A stretch of DNA of 64,000 nt, from contig NZ_FOOQ01000008.1 of the NCBI RefSeq assembly GCF_900113245.1, positions 47,926 through 111,925 on the forward strand, given 5' to 3'. The notes beneath the pieces were generated by a model. That model was given only the letters and a program-made list of their open reading frames with translations. It was not told where the DNA came from and did no database searches. Both the position numbers and the translations under genes were made by a program. The first letter of the stretch is position 1; the number at the start of each line of letters is the position of its first letter. This document shows positions 8,580 through 17,183 of this stretch, piece by piece. The stretch comes from Halopelagius inordinatus. Its GTDB lineage: Archaea > Halobacteriota > Halobacteria > Halobacteriales > Haloferacaceae.

Positions 8580-9956
8580 ATGGGTCGCACGGACGAGGCT
8601 GTGACGAACGTCACCGCCGTCGATACGGGACAGTTCGGAACGTACGTTCGCGAGATGGGGCCGTCGTGGGTCGCGGGCGCCATCGCCGCGGGACCGGCGA
8701 CGATGGCCAGCGTCCTCACCGCGGGCGCGGCGTTCGGGTACGCCCTCCTGTGGATCGTCGTCCTCTCTGCGGTTCTCGGCGCACTCGCGCAGTACCTCTC
8801 GATGCGACTCGGTCTGCTCACCGAGGACGGCATCGTCTCCGTCGTCGAACGGCATCTCGGCGACTCGTGGGCGTGGATACTCGTCGTCGACGCCGTCCTC
8901 GCGGCGGGCCTCGCGCAACTCGTCATCATGAAGGGGTTGGCCGACGTGTCGGCGGCGGTCACCGGCGTGGACGCCCGCGCTTGGGGCGTCGCGTGGGCCG
9001 TCGTCCTCGCGGCCGGACTGGCGGGGCGCGGCTACCGATTCGTCGAGATGGCCGCGAAACTCCTCGTCTCGGCCGTCGTCCTCGCCTTCCTCGCGTCGCT
9101 TCTCGTCGTCCCGGTGGACCCCGCGGCGGCCGCCTCGGGACTCGTGCCGCGGATTCCCGCCGGGGTCGACGGCGCTCTCGTCGCCGCGGGCGTCCTCGGC
9201 GGCGCGGTTCACATCACCCTCGTCACCATGCACTCCTACACGATGCGCGCTCGGGGGTGGACGGCCGACGACTACGGGTTGGCGACGTTCGACGTGGCCG
9301 TCTCGATTTTCGGCGCGTTCGGCGCGTTCAGCGTCGCTATCTTCCTCGTCGCCGCGGGCGTCCTCCACGACCCGACCGTCGCGGCGGACGAACTCACCGC
9401 CGTCGCGGCGGCGCGGACGCTCGGTCCCTTGGTCGGTCCCTACGCGGAGTGGCTGTTCTTGCTCGGCCTGTGGGGGGCGGCCGTCTCGACGCTCGGCGGC
9501 AACACCGTCGTCCCGCCCTTCCTCGTCGCGGACAAACTCGGGTGGGAGACGGACATCTCCGATAGCCGGTACCGGGCGGCGCTGGTCGCGATGGCGCTCG
9601 TCTCCGCGGCGGGCGCGTTCGTCGGCGGGGCGTTCTTCCCCCTCCTCGTTCTCGTCCTCGCGTTCGGCCTCGTCGGGACGCCGTTCGTCCTCGTCGTCGT
9701 CCTCTATCTTCTGAACTCCGAGGCCGTCCCCGAACGCAACTCCGCGTCGGCGAACCTCGGCGGCGTCGCCCTCCTCGCCGTCGCCGTCGTGACGGCGGGG
9801 TCGTTCGTCCGAGAGCAGATTGCGGGCGGCCTGACCGACCCGACGACCGTCTTCGTCGCGGCGTTCTCCGCGTTCGTGGGCGTCGCGACTGTCGCACTCG
9901 TCGGCCGGTACCTCCGGGAACGCGTCACCGCCCTCGGGAGGGGCGTCGAGGGGTAG
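8580..9956 (+). CDS. Nramp-fold membrane transporter lacking the metal-binding motifs
   Basis: A 458-residue protein with about 11-12 helices that aligns over its length with the Nramp/MntH family. The helix-1 DPGN motif of metal carriers is replaced by GPAT (residues 38-41). The helix-6 MPH motif region reads VHITLVTMHS, so the Asp, Asn and Met metal ligands are all absent by my alignment. Transition-metal transport is therefore unlikely and the substrate is unknown. It is preceded by a copy of the motif found at tenA/thiDN and the SSS gene, which suggests a function linked to thiamine or its precursors. Start ATG 8580 is the first in-frame Met and fits the promoter spacing. Confidence 0.85.
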   Translation: MGRTDEAVTNVTAVDTGQFGTYVREMGPSWVAGAIAAGPATMASVLTAGAAFGYALLWIVVLSAVLGALAQYLSMRLGLLTEDGIVSVVERHLGDSWAWILVVDAVLAAGLAQLVIMKGLADVSAAVTGVDARAWGVAWAVVLAAGLAGRGYRFVEMAAKLLVSAVVLAFLASLLVVPVDPAAAASGLVPRIPAGVDGALVAAGVLGGAVHITLVTMHSYTMRARGWTADDYGLATFDVAVSIFGAFGAFSVAIFLVAAGVLHDPTVAADELTAVAAARTLGPLVGPYAEWLFLLGLWGAAVSTLGGNTVVPPFLVADKLGWETDISDSRYRAALVAMALVSAAGAFVGGAFFPLLVLVLAFGLVGTPFVLVVVLYLLNSEAVPERNSASANLGGVALLAVAVVTAGSFVREQIAGGLTDPTTVFVAAFSAFVGVATVALVGRYLRERVTALGRGVEG

Positions 9957-10074
9957 CCGTCGGACCGCCCGTGACTATAGTCCACACAACACGAGTATGC
10001 GGTACGTTTCCACTCGGTTCGATTCGAAGACTAACCGCACGACGCGAGGCGATCTCTACCCGAAGCGAGGGGGT

Positions 10075-11172
10075 TCAGAAGTCGCCGCGGAACTCCGCGT
10101 CGGTGAGGTTCCGCGCGCTCTTCGGGTGCGGTCCCAGCACGCCCGGCCGGTTCAGCGCCCTCCGATACGCGCCGTACGCGCGTATCGACTCGCCGTCTAT
10201 CCGGACCGTCTCCGTCCCGCGTTCTCCGCCGAAGACGCTCCAGTCCGTCTCCTTTTCGTGGTTGAACCAACAGACCATCTTTATCTCCGTCGCGGCGGCG
10301 AAGTCGTAGAGGTCGGTTATCCACCGGTCCTTTCGCTCGGGGTCGAACCCGCCTTCGACGGCCGACGAACAGCCCATCTCGGTCAACGCGAGGGGTTTGT
10401 CCGTCACCTCTCGGACCTTCTCTACGGCCGCCGCGTAGAGGTCCTCGGGGTCCGACCACGTTCCCCACCGACTCCAGTTGTAGCCGTTGATACCGACCCA
10501 GTCGGCGTTCGCGTCGCCGGGGTAGTATCGAGAGAGGGGAATCCCGCCGCGGCCGGTCACGTTCGGCGACCATATCCACTGTAGTTCGTCCGGTCCCAGC
10601 CCCTGTTTTTCGAACCGGCGGCGGACGCGACGCCACATCGCCACGTACTCCTCGGGCGTCGTCTCGTTCGCTGGCGGTGCCCACGGGACCCAGTCGCCGT
10701 TCATCTCCGGCGCGAACGTGAGGTAGAGTCGGCGGTTCGGCCGCCCCAGCCCCCTATTTGCCCACGCTCCGAGTCGTTCGGCCCACGCGTCGATCCTGTC
10801 GTCGTGGTCTCCGGCGGCGATCTCCGCGGCGATTCGGTCGGACGTCTCCGCGACGGTGTCGAACAGTGGTTGGAGGACGAGTTGCGGGACGGCCCCCGCG
10901 TTCCACCGTTCGGTCAGTGCCTCGCACGTCGCGGCGATGTCGTCGTCGCCCCCGCCGAGCGTCGCGTACCGCACGACCACCGCGTGCGACGCCCCCGCCC
11001 ACCGTCTCAACCGTTCGAGGCGTCCGGTCTCCTCGGGTCCGACCGATATCCCCGCGAGGATGTCGCCCGTTCGCGGCCGGGCGGCGCCTTCGGCACTGCG
11101 ATAGAGCCCCGTCGAACCGAACGCCGTGCCCGCCGACGCCCCCACCACTCCGAGAAAGGTTCGCCTCTCCAT
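10075..11172 (-). CDS. Tat-exported glycoside hydrolase family 26-like endoglycanase
   Basis: A 365-residue (beta/alpha)8-type hydrolase. The N-terminus ERRTFLG followed by a hydrophobic stretch is a Tat signal, so it should act outside the cell. The likely acid/base is Glu156 in APEMNGDW and the likely nucleophile Glu265 in LALTEMG, the GH26 arrangement; aromatic residues WVPW and WIWS line the expected cleft. GH26 enzymes cut beta-mannan and related glycans, but the substrate here could equally be the cell's own exopolysaccharide. It diverges (134 bp apart) from a zinc-ribbon gene and a processive glycosyltransferase, resembling bacterial synthase/hydrolase pairs. The family assignment is from motif recognition only. 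Confidence 0.75.
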   Translation of the reverse strand: MERRTFLGVVGASAGTAFGSTGLYRSAEGAARPRTGDILAGISVGPEETGRLERLRRWAGASHAVVVRYATLGGGDDDIAATCEALTERWNAGAVPQLVLQPLFDTVAETSDRIAAEIAAGDHDDRIDAWAERLGAWANRGLGRPNRRLYLTFAPEMNGDWVPWAPPANETTPEEYVAMWRRVRRRFEKQGLGPDELQWIWSPNVTGRGGIPLSRYYPGDANADWVGINGYNWSRWGTWSDPEDLYAAAVEKVREVTDKPLALTEMGCSSAVEGGFDPERKDRWITDLYDFAAATEIKMVCWFNHEKETDWSVFGGERGTETVRIDGESIRAYGAYRRALNRPGVLGPHPKSARNLTDAEFRGDF

Positions 11173-11306
11173 GAGTGACTCTCCGCTCTCGGAGACGTTT
11201 GTTATCGCGGCGGTAATCGGCGTCAGACGGGTTCAACGACCGGTTAGTATCCACGACTGAACTGTATCTATATCATAACTATCTGTGGTGGCTACCAACT
11301 ACTGGT

Positions 11307-11639
11307 ATGTCCCGACAGAGCCGAAGAACGTCGAGTTCGACGCGCGTCGTTTCCTGTCCCGACTGCGAGACCGGAGCAGTCGAACGGACGGGCGTCTTCG
11401 AACATCTCTCCTGTGGGTACGTCGACGTAGCCGCGGCGTTCGGCGATACCCCTCCTGCCCCCGGTCGCTGTCCGAAGTGCACAGAACGCCTCTCGCTGGG
11501 CGGAGACGGCGTTCCACGAGTCGCCACCGTCTACCGCTGTGCGGACTGTGACCGACGGTTCGACTCGCCCGAATCGGTGCGAATCGAACGGACCCCGCCC
11601 CGGCCGGGGGCGACGGGCGTCGTCGCGAACGAGCGATGA
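11307..11639 (+). CDS. Small zinc-ribbon protein, TackOD1-like
   Basis: 110 residues with three Cys pairs: CPDC near residue 17, CPKC near residue 55 and CADC near residue 79, plus FEHLSCGYVDVAAAF. The order of Cys pairs and the HLSCGY element resemble the TackOD1 output domain described from archaeal signalling proteins; I am moderately sure. Its last codons overlap the glycosyltransferase start as ATGA, so the two are co-translated and the protein may control or scaffold the synthase. A TATA-like ATCTATATC sequence about 30 nt before the ATG fits a leaderless transcript. It has no signal peptide or membrane helix. Confidence 0.7.
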   Translation: MSRQSRRTSSSTRVVSCPDCETGAVERTGVFEHLSCGYVDVAAAFGDTPPAPGRCPKCTERLSLGGDGVPRVATVYRCADCDRRFDSPESVRIERTPPRPGATGVVANER

Positions 11640-13333
11640 CCGACGGTCGGACGCCTGCTCCGTCCTCGGACGCGTCGGACGCGTGGACCTCTCGAGCGCC
11701 GTCTCAGATCGTTCTCCTCCTCGTCGTCTACTTTCTGGGCGTCTTCGTCTTCCCCGCTCGGTTCGTCCTCGCGGCGTTTCTCACCTCCCTCGCGGCCGCA
11801 ATCGTCCTGTTCGGCTCCGACCGCTGGTCGTCGCAGTTCGACGCGCTGTTCGGTGCGAGACTCCCGCTTCCGGGGTGGGCCGTTTCGACTGCGGCCGTCT
11901 CCTGTCTGCTGTTCGGTGCGCTCGTGTTCACGGAGCGGTTCACTCCGGCGGGCGCTCTCTACGCCGTCGTTACGGGGTTCTCCGCGACGTGGCTCGTCGG
12001 TCTCGCCGTCGGCGGCGACGCCCGCCGCCTCGTCTCCGCGCGGCGGCGCGTCCCGCTTTGGCTCGGCGGCCCCACCGTGCTCCTCGTCGCGGCGGCGTCA
12101 TACGCCTTCGCGGGCCACCTCCCTTCGGTGTTCGACGCCGCCGTCTTCTTCGGACTGCTCATGGTCAGCGCCATCGTCGTCGTCGTCCTCCCGCTCACGT
12201 TCGTCCAGCGGCGTCGGTTCGACGAACGGGACGTCGAACCGCCGTGTCCCTCGGTGAGCGTCCTCGTTCCGGCCTACAACGAGGAGGGGTACGTCGGGCA
12301 GTGTATCGAAGCCGTCCTCGAAAGCGACTACCCGACCGACGCGCTCGAAGTCGTCGTGGTAGACGACGGGAGCACCGACGGCACGTACGAGGAAGCCGCC
12401 GCCTACCGCGGCGAGAACGTCACCGTTCTCAGCCGGACGAACGGCGGCAAGCACGGCGCGCTGAACTTCGCGCTCTCGTGTGCGCGCGGCGACGTCGTCG
12501 TCGCCGTCGACGCCGACAGCGTCGTCGAACCGACGGCAATCAGTCGCGCGGTCGGCGCGCTTCAGTCCGACGACGACGTCGGGGCCGTCGCGGGCACGGT
12601 GAAAGTCGGCAACCGCGACGGACATCTCGCCCGGATGCAGGCCTTAGAGTACGCCGTCGGGATCAACACGCTCAGACGGGCGTTCGCGCTCTTCGACTCC
12701 GTGATGGTCGTTCCCGGCTGTTTCGGCGCGTTCCGACGCGAAGCGCTCGACGACGTCGGCGGCTACGACCCCGACACCGTCGCCGAGGACTTCGACCTCA
12801 CCGTCCGCCTCCTCCAGGCGGGGTGGCACGTCCGCACCACGGAGGGCGTCGTCACCACCGAAGCCCCGTTCTCGCTCGGGGACCTCTACCGCCAGCGACT
12901 CCGCTGGACGCGCGGGAACATCCAATCGCTGGTCAAACACCGCGACGTCTTCTTCGACCCAGACTGCGGCTACCTCCACCGGTTCGCCTTCCCGTGGTTC
13001 GCGCTGTCTCTCGTGTTCGTCCCGCTATCGAGCGCCGTCGTCACCGTCGCTATCGGCCTCGCGATTCTCGACGGTCGATTGCTTTCGGTTCTGGCCGCGA
13101 CGCTGTACTTCGTCTCTCTTTTCGCGCTCATCGCCGCCGTGGCCATCGACATCTCCGGCGAAGACTGGAGCCTCCTCGCGTACGTCCCGGTGCATCTCGT
13201 CGGCTACAGGCAGTTTCTCGACGTCGTCGTGTTCAGTTCGGTCCTCGACGCCGTCCGACGGACCGACGACGGGTGGGAGTCCGTGACGCGCCTGCGACAG
13301 ACCGGCTTCGGTGACTCCGCGGCCGACGACTGA
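11636..13333 (+). CDS. Processive family 2 glycosyltransferase (polysaccharide synthase)
   Basis: A 565-residue membrane synthase. Several N-terminal helices (~22-190) precede a GT2 catalytic domain (~205-430), followed by about three C-terminal helices. All signature residues are present: VVDDGSTD with Asp243/244, DAD at 292-294, the base Asp385 in AEDFD, and QRLRW at 420-424, which marks processive enzymes such as PgaC, NodC and BcsA. It should extrude a beta-linked homopolymer; the sugar is not predictable with confidence. It overlaps the TackOD1-like gene by 4 bp, and a secreted GH26-like hydrolase is encoded divergently, together suggesting an exopolysaccharide or biofilm-matrix module. 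Confidence 0.88.
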   Translation: MTDGRTPAPSSDASDAWTSRAPSQIVLLLVVYFLGVFVFPARFVLAAFLTSLAAAIVLFGSDRWSSQFDALFGARLPLPGWAVSTAAVSCLLFGALVFTERFTPAGALYAVVTGFSATWLVGLAVGGDARRLVSARRRVPLWLGGPTVLLVAAASYAFAGHLPSVFDAAVFFGLLMVSAIVVVVLPLTFVQRRRFDERDVEPPCPSVSVLVPAYNEEGYVGQCIEAVLESDYPTDALEVVVVDDGSTDGTYEEAAAYRGENVTVLSRTNGGKHGALNFALSCARGDVVVAVDADSVVEPTAISRAVGALQSDDDVGAVAGTVKVGNRDGHLARMQALEYAVGINTLRRAFALFDSVMVVPGCFGAFRREALDDVGGYDPDTVAEDFDLTVRLLQAGWHVRTTEGVVTTEAPFSLGDLYRQRLRWTRGNIQSLVKHRDVFFDPDCGYLHRFAFPWFALSLVFVPLSSAVVTVAIGLAILDGRLLSVLAATLYFVSLFALIAAVAIDISGEDWSLLAYVPVHLVGYRQFLDVVVFSSVLDAVRRTDDGWESVTRLRQTGFGDSAADD

Positions 13334-13363
13334 CGCGAGAGAGTCGGAGAAGACAGAGCGGAG

Positions 13364-14044
13364 TTACTTCGTCCGAAAGGCGCGGTCACCGGCGTCGCCC
13401 AGTCCCGGAATGATGTAGCCGTCGTCGTCGAGGTGGTCGTCGATGGAGACGGTGAGCAGGTCGGCTTCGGGGAACTGGTCGCCGACGCGCAGGAGTCCGT
13501 CGGGCGCGGAGACCGCAGAGAGGACGAACAGGTCCGTCGGATCGGCTTTCGAGTTCTCGAGGACGTGATCTAAGACGGCGCACATCGTCGACCCGGTCGC
13601 GAGCATCGGGTCCGCCACGATGACGGTGTCTTTCTCGGTTATCTCGGGCAGTTTCACGTAGTCGATGGTGATGGGGAACTCGCCGTCGTCGTTCATCCCC
13701 GCCTCCTCGTCGCGTCCGGCGCTGATGACGCCCTGTTTCGCCCGCGGGAACGCCTTCAACAGTCCCTCGACGAACGGCGTCGCCGCCCGGAGGACGTTGA
13801 TGATGACGACGTCGTCGAGTCCTTTGACGCGTTCGCCGGTCGTCTCGGTCAACGGCGTCTGGACGGTGACGTACTCCGTCTCCATCGCGCCGTCGATTAT
13901 CTCGTAGCCGCAGATGCGGCCGAGTTTCACGAGGCCTTTCCGGAAGGCGACCTGCTCCGTCTCGACGTCTCGCAGGCGCAACAGGGTGTCTTTGGCGAGA
14001 GCGTGGGTGATGAGGTAGGCGTCGTCTCGGTCTTCGATGGGCAT
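13364..14044 (-). CDS. upp: Uracil phosphoribosyltransferase
   Basis: A 226-residue salvage enzyme that converts uracil and PRPP to UMP. The PRPP loop [10 protein letters not shown] and the uracil-binding [12 protein letters not shown] near the C-terminus are both intact. I start at ATG 14044 ([11 protein letters not shown]), which matches other haloarchaeal Upp proteins as I remember them and lies about 30 nt after a CATTTATG box; an in-frame ATG at 14074 would add ten residues and falls too close to that box. It is monocistronic and ends 30 bp from the convergent glycosyltransferase. Confidence 0.95.
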   Translation of the reverse strand: MPIEDRDDAYLITHALAKDTLLRLRDVETEQVAFRKGLVKLGRICGYEIIDGAMETEYVTVQTPLTETTGERVKGLDDVVIINVLRAATPFVEGLLKAFPRAKQGVISAGRDEEAGMNDDGEFPITIDYVKLPEITEKDTVIVADPMLATGSTMCAVLDHVLENSKADPTDLFVLSAVSAPDGLLRVGDQFPEADLLTVSIDDHLDDDGYIIPGLGDAGDRAFRTK

Positions 14045-14159
14045 CTTGTTCGAAACGCGGAACGCCGTGGACATAAATGTCGATGAATCGCGGCCCAGAC
14101 GTCGCCTGCCGTGGGTTCACGCCGCACGGTACGGACCACCGCTCGGCCCCGACTCCCCG

Positions 14160-14342
14160 TCAGTACGTCACGACGTACGTCACCGCCATCAACACCACCG
14201 CGAGGGACGCGACGTTTATCACCGTAAAATCGGCGATATCGACGTAGCTCACCCCCCAAACGACGATGGATGCAAACAGCGTCGAGAGGACGAGATTCAT
14301 GACGAAGAGCACCCGCGGGTCCCCCTGTGAGTCGGTCTCCAT
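14160..14342 (-). CDS. Small two-helix membrane protein, haloarchaeal, function unknown
   Basis: 60 residues from ATG 14342: a polar start (METDSQGDP), then two hydrophobic helices (residues ~9-28 and ~35-58). A longer start at 14366 is possible but adds an uncharacteristic basic stretch. The two clean hydrophobic helices argue for a real gene. It diverges from another membrane-protein gene at 14401. Confidence 0.65.
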   Translation of the reverse strand: METDSQGDPRVLFVMNLVLSTLFASIVVWGVSYVDIADFTVINVASLAVVLMAVTYVVTY

Positions 14343-14400
14343 ACCTCTGGGTCCGACCTCCGCCACTTAGGTTCTTTGCGGTTCGCCCGCAAGCGACGCT

Positions 14401-14715
14401 ATGCGACTCCGAAACCGCCGCGGCGAGGCCGTCGATTCGGTTCCGTTTCTCGTCGTCTCGGGGTTGGGACTGCTTCTCTGCGTCTCGTTCGGCCCCCTCT
14501 ACGTCGCGGCACTCGGACTCTCGTGGGCAGTCGCCGTCGCCGCGTCCGCCGCGGCGTTCGTCGCCGTGGCGGCCGGCGCGTACCACCGACTGGTCTGGAC
14601 CGCGACGCCCCTCGACACCGCGGAGATTCCGCCGGGACTCCGCCTCCGACGCCTCCTGTACGCCGGTATCGCGCTCGGACTTCTCCTCTGTCTCCTCTCG
14701 CTGCCTCTTTTGTGA
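14401..14715 (+). CDS. Small membrane protein, three hydrophobic helices
   Basis: 104 residues with helices at about 14-36, 38-60 and 85-104 and a basic N-terminus (MRLRNRR), so the N-terminus is expected inside the cell. I recognise no family. It is followed 20 bp later by an SRPBCC-fold gene on the same strand, and the two may form an operon. Confidence 0.7.
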   Translation: MRLRNRRGEAVDSVPFLVVSGLGLLLCVSFGPLYVAALGLSWAVAVAASAAAFVAVAAGAYHRLVWTATPLDTAEIPPGLRLRRLLYAGIALGLLLCLLSLPLL

Positions 14716-14735
14716 CCCGACTCGAACCACCGGCT

Positions 14736-15143
14736 ATGCGAGAAGTGACGGTCTCTCGATTCGTCCCGCGGTCACCGCCGACGCTCGCTCGGATGCTGAC
14801 GCCCGAGGCGATGGTGGAGTACGAGGGGAGTTTCGAGGTGCGCGACGTGCAGGACCGAACGGACGGAACGTTCGTCACCGTCGGCGGACGCGGGGTCGAG
14901 TTCGTCCTGCGGTTCGAGGAGACGGACGACGGCCTGCGCTACGAACAGGCGGGCCAAGCGGGGCCGTTCGATGCGATGGAGACGGCCGTCACCGTCGACG
15001 CCGACTCGGACGGGTCGACCGTCACCGCCCGGTCGTCGGTGAGTCTCGGCCTCCCTCTTCCGTCTCTCACCGATCGCGTCGCCGCGTGGAAACGGCGCGG
15101 CGAACTCGAACGCGCACTCGACGCCGTCGTCGAAGACTGCTGA
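14736..15143 (+). CDS. SRPBCC (START-like) fold protein
   Basis: 135 residues. The opening EVTVSRFVPRSPPTLARML and the later FEETDDGLRYEQ resemble polyketide-cyclase/START-like proteins, which enclose a hydrophobic ligand in a helix-grip fold. These proteins bind lipids or aromatic compounds, or act as cyclases; no ligand can be named here. No membrane helix. Start ATG 14736 gives the standard beginning of the first strand. It lies directly after a small membrane protein gene. Confidence 0.75.
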   Translation: MREVTVSRFVPRSPPTLARMLTPEAMVEYEGSFEVRDVQDRTDGTFVTVGGRGVEFVLRFEETDDGLRYEQAGQAGPFDAMETAVTVDADSDGSTVTARSSVSLGLPLPSLTDRVAAWKRRGELERALDAVVEDC

Positions 15144-15242
15144 CGCGCCTCGTGGGGGTCAGAACCCCTCGAACGGTCGTGCGTCTCGCTCGAACGACCG
15201 ACCGGGGATTTAGGCTCTCCCTCCCGTACGGCAGAGTATACC

Positions 15243-15464
15243 ATGGGTATAATCGGCACACTCAAAGAGACGTTCGAAGCGTCCACACAGTCGGCCGACC
15301 GCGGCCGCGGGACCGGCGAACCGGTCGGCGCGTACTGGTGTCACGACTGCGCGGAGCGGATTCCGGTCCGGGAGACGGCGGGCGAGGACGCGCCCGACTG
15401 CCCGGAGTGCGGCGACGAGATGGAACTGGAGCGTTCGCCCGGTTCGACCGGGTGCGCCTGCTGA
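15243..15464 (+). CDS. Small CxxC zinc-finger protein
   Basis: 73 residues with CHDC and CPEC pairs (about residues 33-36 and 53-56) forming one zinc ribbon, plus a C-terminal CAC. Such very short CPxCG proteins are abundant in haloarchaea and mostly uncharacterised. A TATA-like AGTATACC immediately before the ATG is too close to be the promoter element. The stop codon abuts the stop of the convergent CobW-type gene with no gap, so the two transcripts must overlap at their 3' ends. Confidence 0.7.
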   Translation: MGIIGTLKETFEASTQSADRGRGTGEPVGAYWCHDCAERIPVRETAGEDAPDCPECGDEMELERSPGSTGCAC

Positions 15465-16787
15465 CTACGCGTCGGGCGTCGGTTCCGCGAGGGTCGTCCG
15501 GTCGCCGGGAGCGTCCGGAAACCGGGTTTCGGACTCGAACGCGGCCCAGTCGGCGGACATCTCCTCGTCGGTGAGGAGACAGTCGTCCAACGCCGCGACG
15601 AGTTCGTCTTCCTCCACGCCGCGTCCGATGAACACGAGTCCGGTCCGCCTGTCGCCCCACTCGTCGTCCCACTCGAACCCGAGGTCGGAGCGGTTGCGCC
15701 TGTAGGCGTCCTGTTCGAAGTCGGGGAGACTCGCCACCCAGCGACCGCTTCCCTCGACGTACGCCGAGGGACCGGCCTGACTGTACGTGAGTTGGGTCTC
15801 CTCCCGCCCCGCGACCCACATCGTCCCTTTCGACCGAATCACGCTCTCGGGGAGGTCCGAGAGGAGGGCGGCGATACGCTCGGGGTGGAACGGACGTCGC
15901 CGCAGGTAGGTGAACGAATCGACGCCGTACGCTTCCTCGGGATGCGCGTGGCCGCCGTGGTCATGGTCGTGCGTCTCGTCGCCGTGGTCGTGGTCGTGAG
16001 TCCCGTCTCCGTGTCCGTCCCCTGCGTCTCGGTCGGCGTCCGCAGTCTCGGCCGTCTCGAGCAACCGCCGCCAGCCTGCAGACTCCGCGGCGGACTGGGG
16101 GTCGAACCGCTGGACGCCGAGGAGAGCGTCCACCTCGACTTCCGCGTACGACGTCGGGACGACCTCGACGCCGGGACGGAGCGTTTCGACGACGCTCTCG
16201 ACGCGTTCGCGTTCGTCGTCGGTCACGAGGTCACACTTGTTCAAGATGACCGCGTCCGCGAACTCCACCTGTTCGACCAAGAGGTCCGAGATGGGACGCC
16301 TCCCTTTCTCGCCGCCCTCTGCGACCGTTTTGGAGGGGGTCCCGTCCGCGTCGAACGTGTCCGCGAAGAGGCGCGCGTCCACGACGGCGACGACCGATTC
16401 CACGCGGTACCGCGCGGCGGCGGGCGACCCGCCGGTGAACAGGCGGGCGACGGGCGCGGGGTCGCTGATTCCCGACGGTTCGACGACGAGGTGGTCGAAG
16501 TCGCGTTCCCGCGCGAGGCGGACGACGGCCGTCTCCAAGTCGTCCCGGAGTTCACAGCAGATACATCCGTTCGAGAGTTCCGCGACGGTGCCGTCCGCGA
16601 CGGAGAGTTCCGACTGCTCTGCGACGAGGTCGGCGTCCACGTTCAACTCGCCCATGTCGTTGACGAGGACGGCGATATTCCGCTCTCCGGCGTTTCGGAG
16701 GAGGTGATTCAGAAGCGTCGTCTTGCCCGCGCCGAGGCTTCCGCTCAGAACCGTCACCGGCGTCTCGCCCGTCGAACGCAGACTCAT
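15465..16787 (-). CDS. CobW/COG0523 family GTP-dependent metal chaperone
   Basis: 440 residues. A GTPase domain opens with Walker A GSLGAGKTT, has the family's metal site GCICC (CxCC) and the NKCD guanine-specificity motif. A histidine/aspartate-rich loop (THDHDH repeats, about residues 240-265) follows, and a CobW C-terminal domain ends the protein. Members deliver zinc or cobalt to target proteins under metal shortage; the His-rich loop favours zinc. I start at ATG 16787 (MSLRSTGETPV), since the 35 residues of a possible extension carry no domain sequence. No Zur-type operator was recognised upstream. Confidence 0.9.
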   Translation of the reverse strand: MSLRSTGETPVTVLSGSLGAGKTTLLNHLLRNAGERNIAVLVNDMGELNVDADLVAEQSELSVADGTVAELSNGCICCELRDDLETAVVRLARERDFDHLVVEPSGISDPAPVARLFTGGSPAAARYRVESVVAVVDARLFADTFDADGTPSKTVAEGGEKGRRPISDLLVEQVEFADAVILNKCDLVTDDERERVESVVETLRPGVEVVPTSYAEVEVDALLGVQRFDPQSAAESAGWRRLLETAETADADRDAGDGHGDGTHDHDHGDETHDHDHGGHAHPEEAYGVDSFTYLRRRPFHPERIAALLSDLPESVIRSKGTMWVAGREETQLTYSQAGPSAYVEGSGRWVASLPDFEQDAYRRNRSDLGFEWDDEWGDRRTGLVFIGRGVEEDELVAALDDCLLTDEEMSADWAAFESETRFPDAPGDRTTLAEPTPDA

Positions 16788-16885
16788 GTCCGCAGATGGC
16801 GCACCGCGGTATATCAACGCACGGAAAGCGGACGGACGTTCGTGAACGACACGTTTTTGAGCGACGGAGGGTGAGTCGTCAACTA

Positions 16886-17182
16886 ATGACACTCGCGGAG
16901 CGAATCGGCCAGTACCGAGAGGTCCTAGAGGAGTGGCTCCGCGGACTCTACCACGGAATGGTCTCTCACCCGGCCTACGAGAAGATAGAGAAGGAAGCGG
17001 AAGACCAAGAGGACGCGTTCATGCTCGCGTGTTTCCCCGAGGCGTTCGGCATCCCGAGTCCGGTGTCGTACTACACCGCGGAGTTGCTCCCGTATCTCGA
17101 AGACGAGTTCGAGGCGTGGGAGCGACGGATGTGGGACCGCGGGTCGCTTCTCGAACGAAAGGGCCAGCAGTACCACTTCTGA
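16886..17182 (+). CDS. Small acidic haloarchaeal protein co-transcribed with an ArsA-type ATPase
   Basis: 98 residues, helical, rich in Glu and aromatic residues (LYHGMVSHPAYEKIEKEAED, then FPEAFGIPSP). I recognise no named family. The gene ends one base before the ArsA/Get3-type ATPase starts, so the two are almost certainly one operon and the protein may be a partner or substrate adaptor of the ATPase. No membrane segment or signal peptide. The start is ATG 16886. Confidence 0.75.
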   Translation: MTLAERIGQYREVLEEWLRGLYHGMVSHPAYEKIEKEAEDQEDAFMLACFPEAFGIPSPVSYYTAELLPYLEDEFEAWERRMWDRGSLLERKGQQYHF

Positions 17183-17183
17183 G

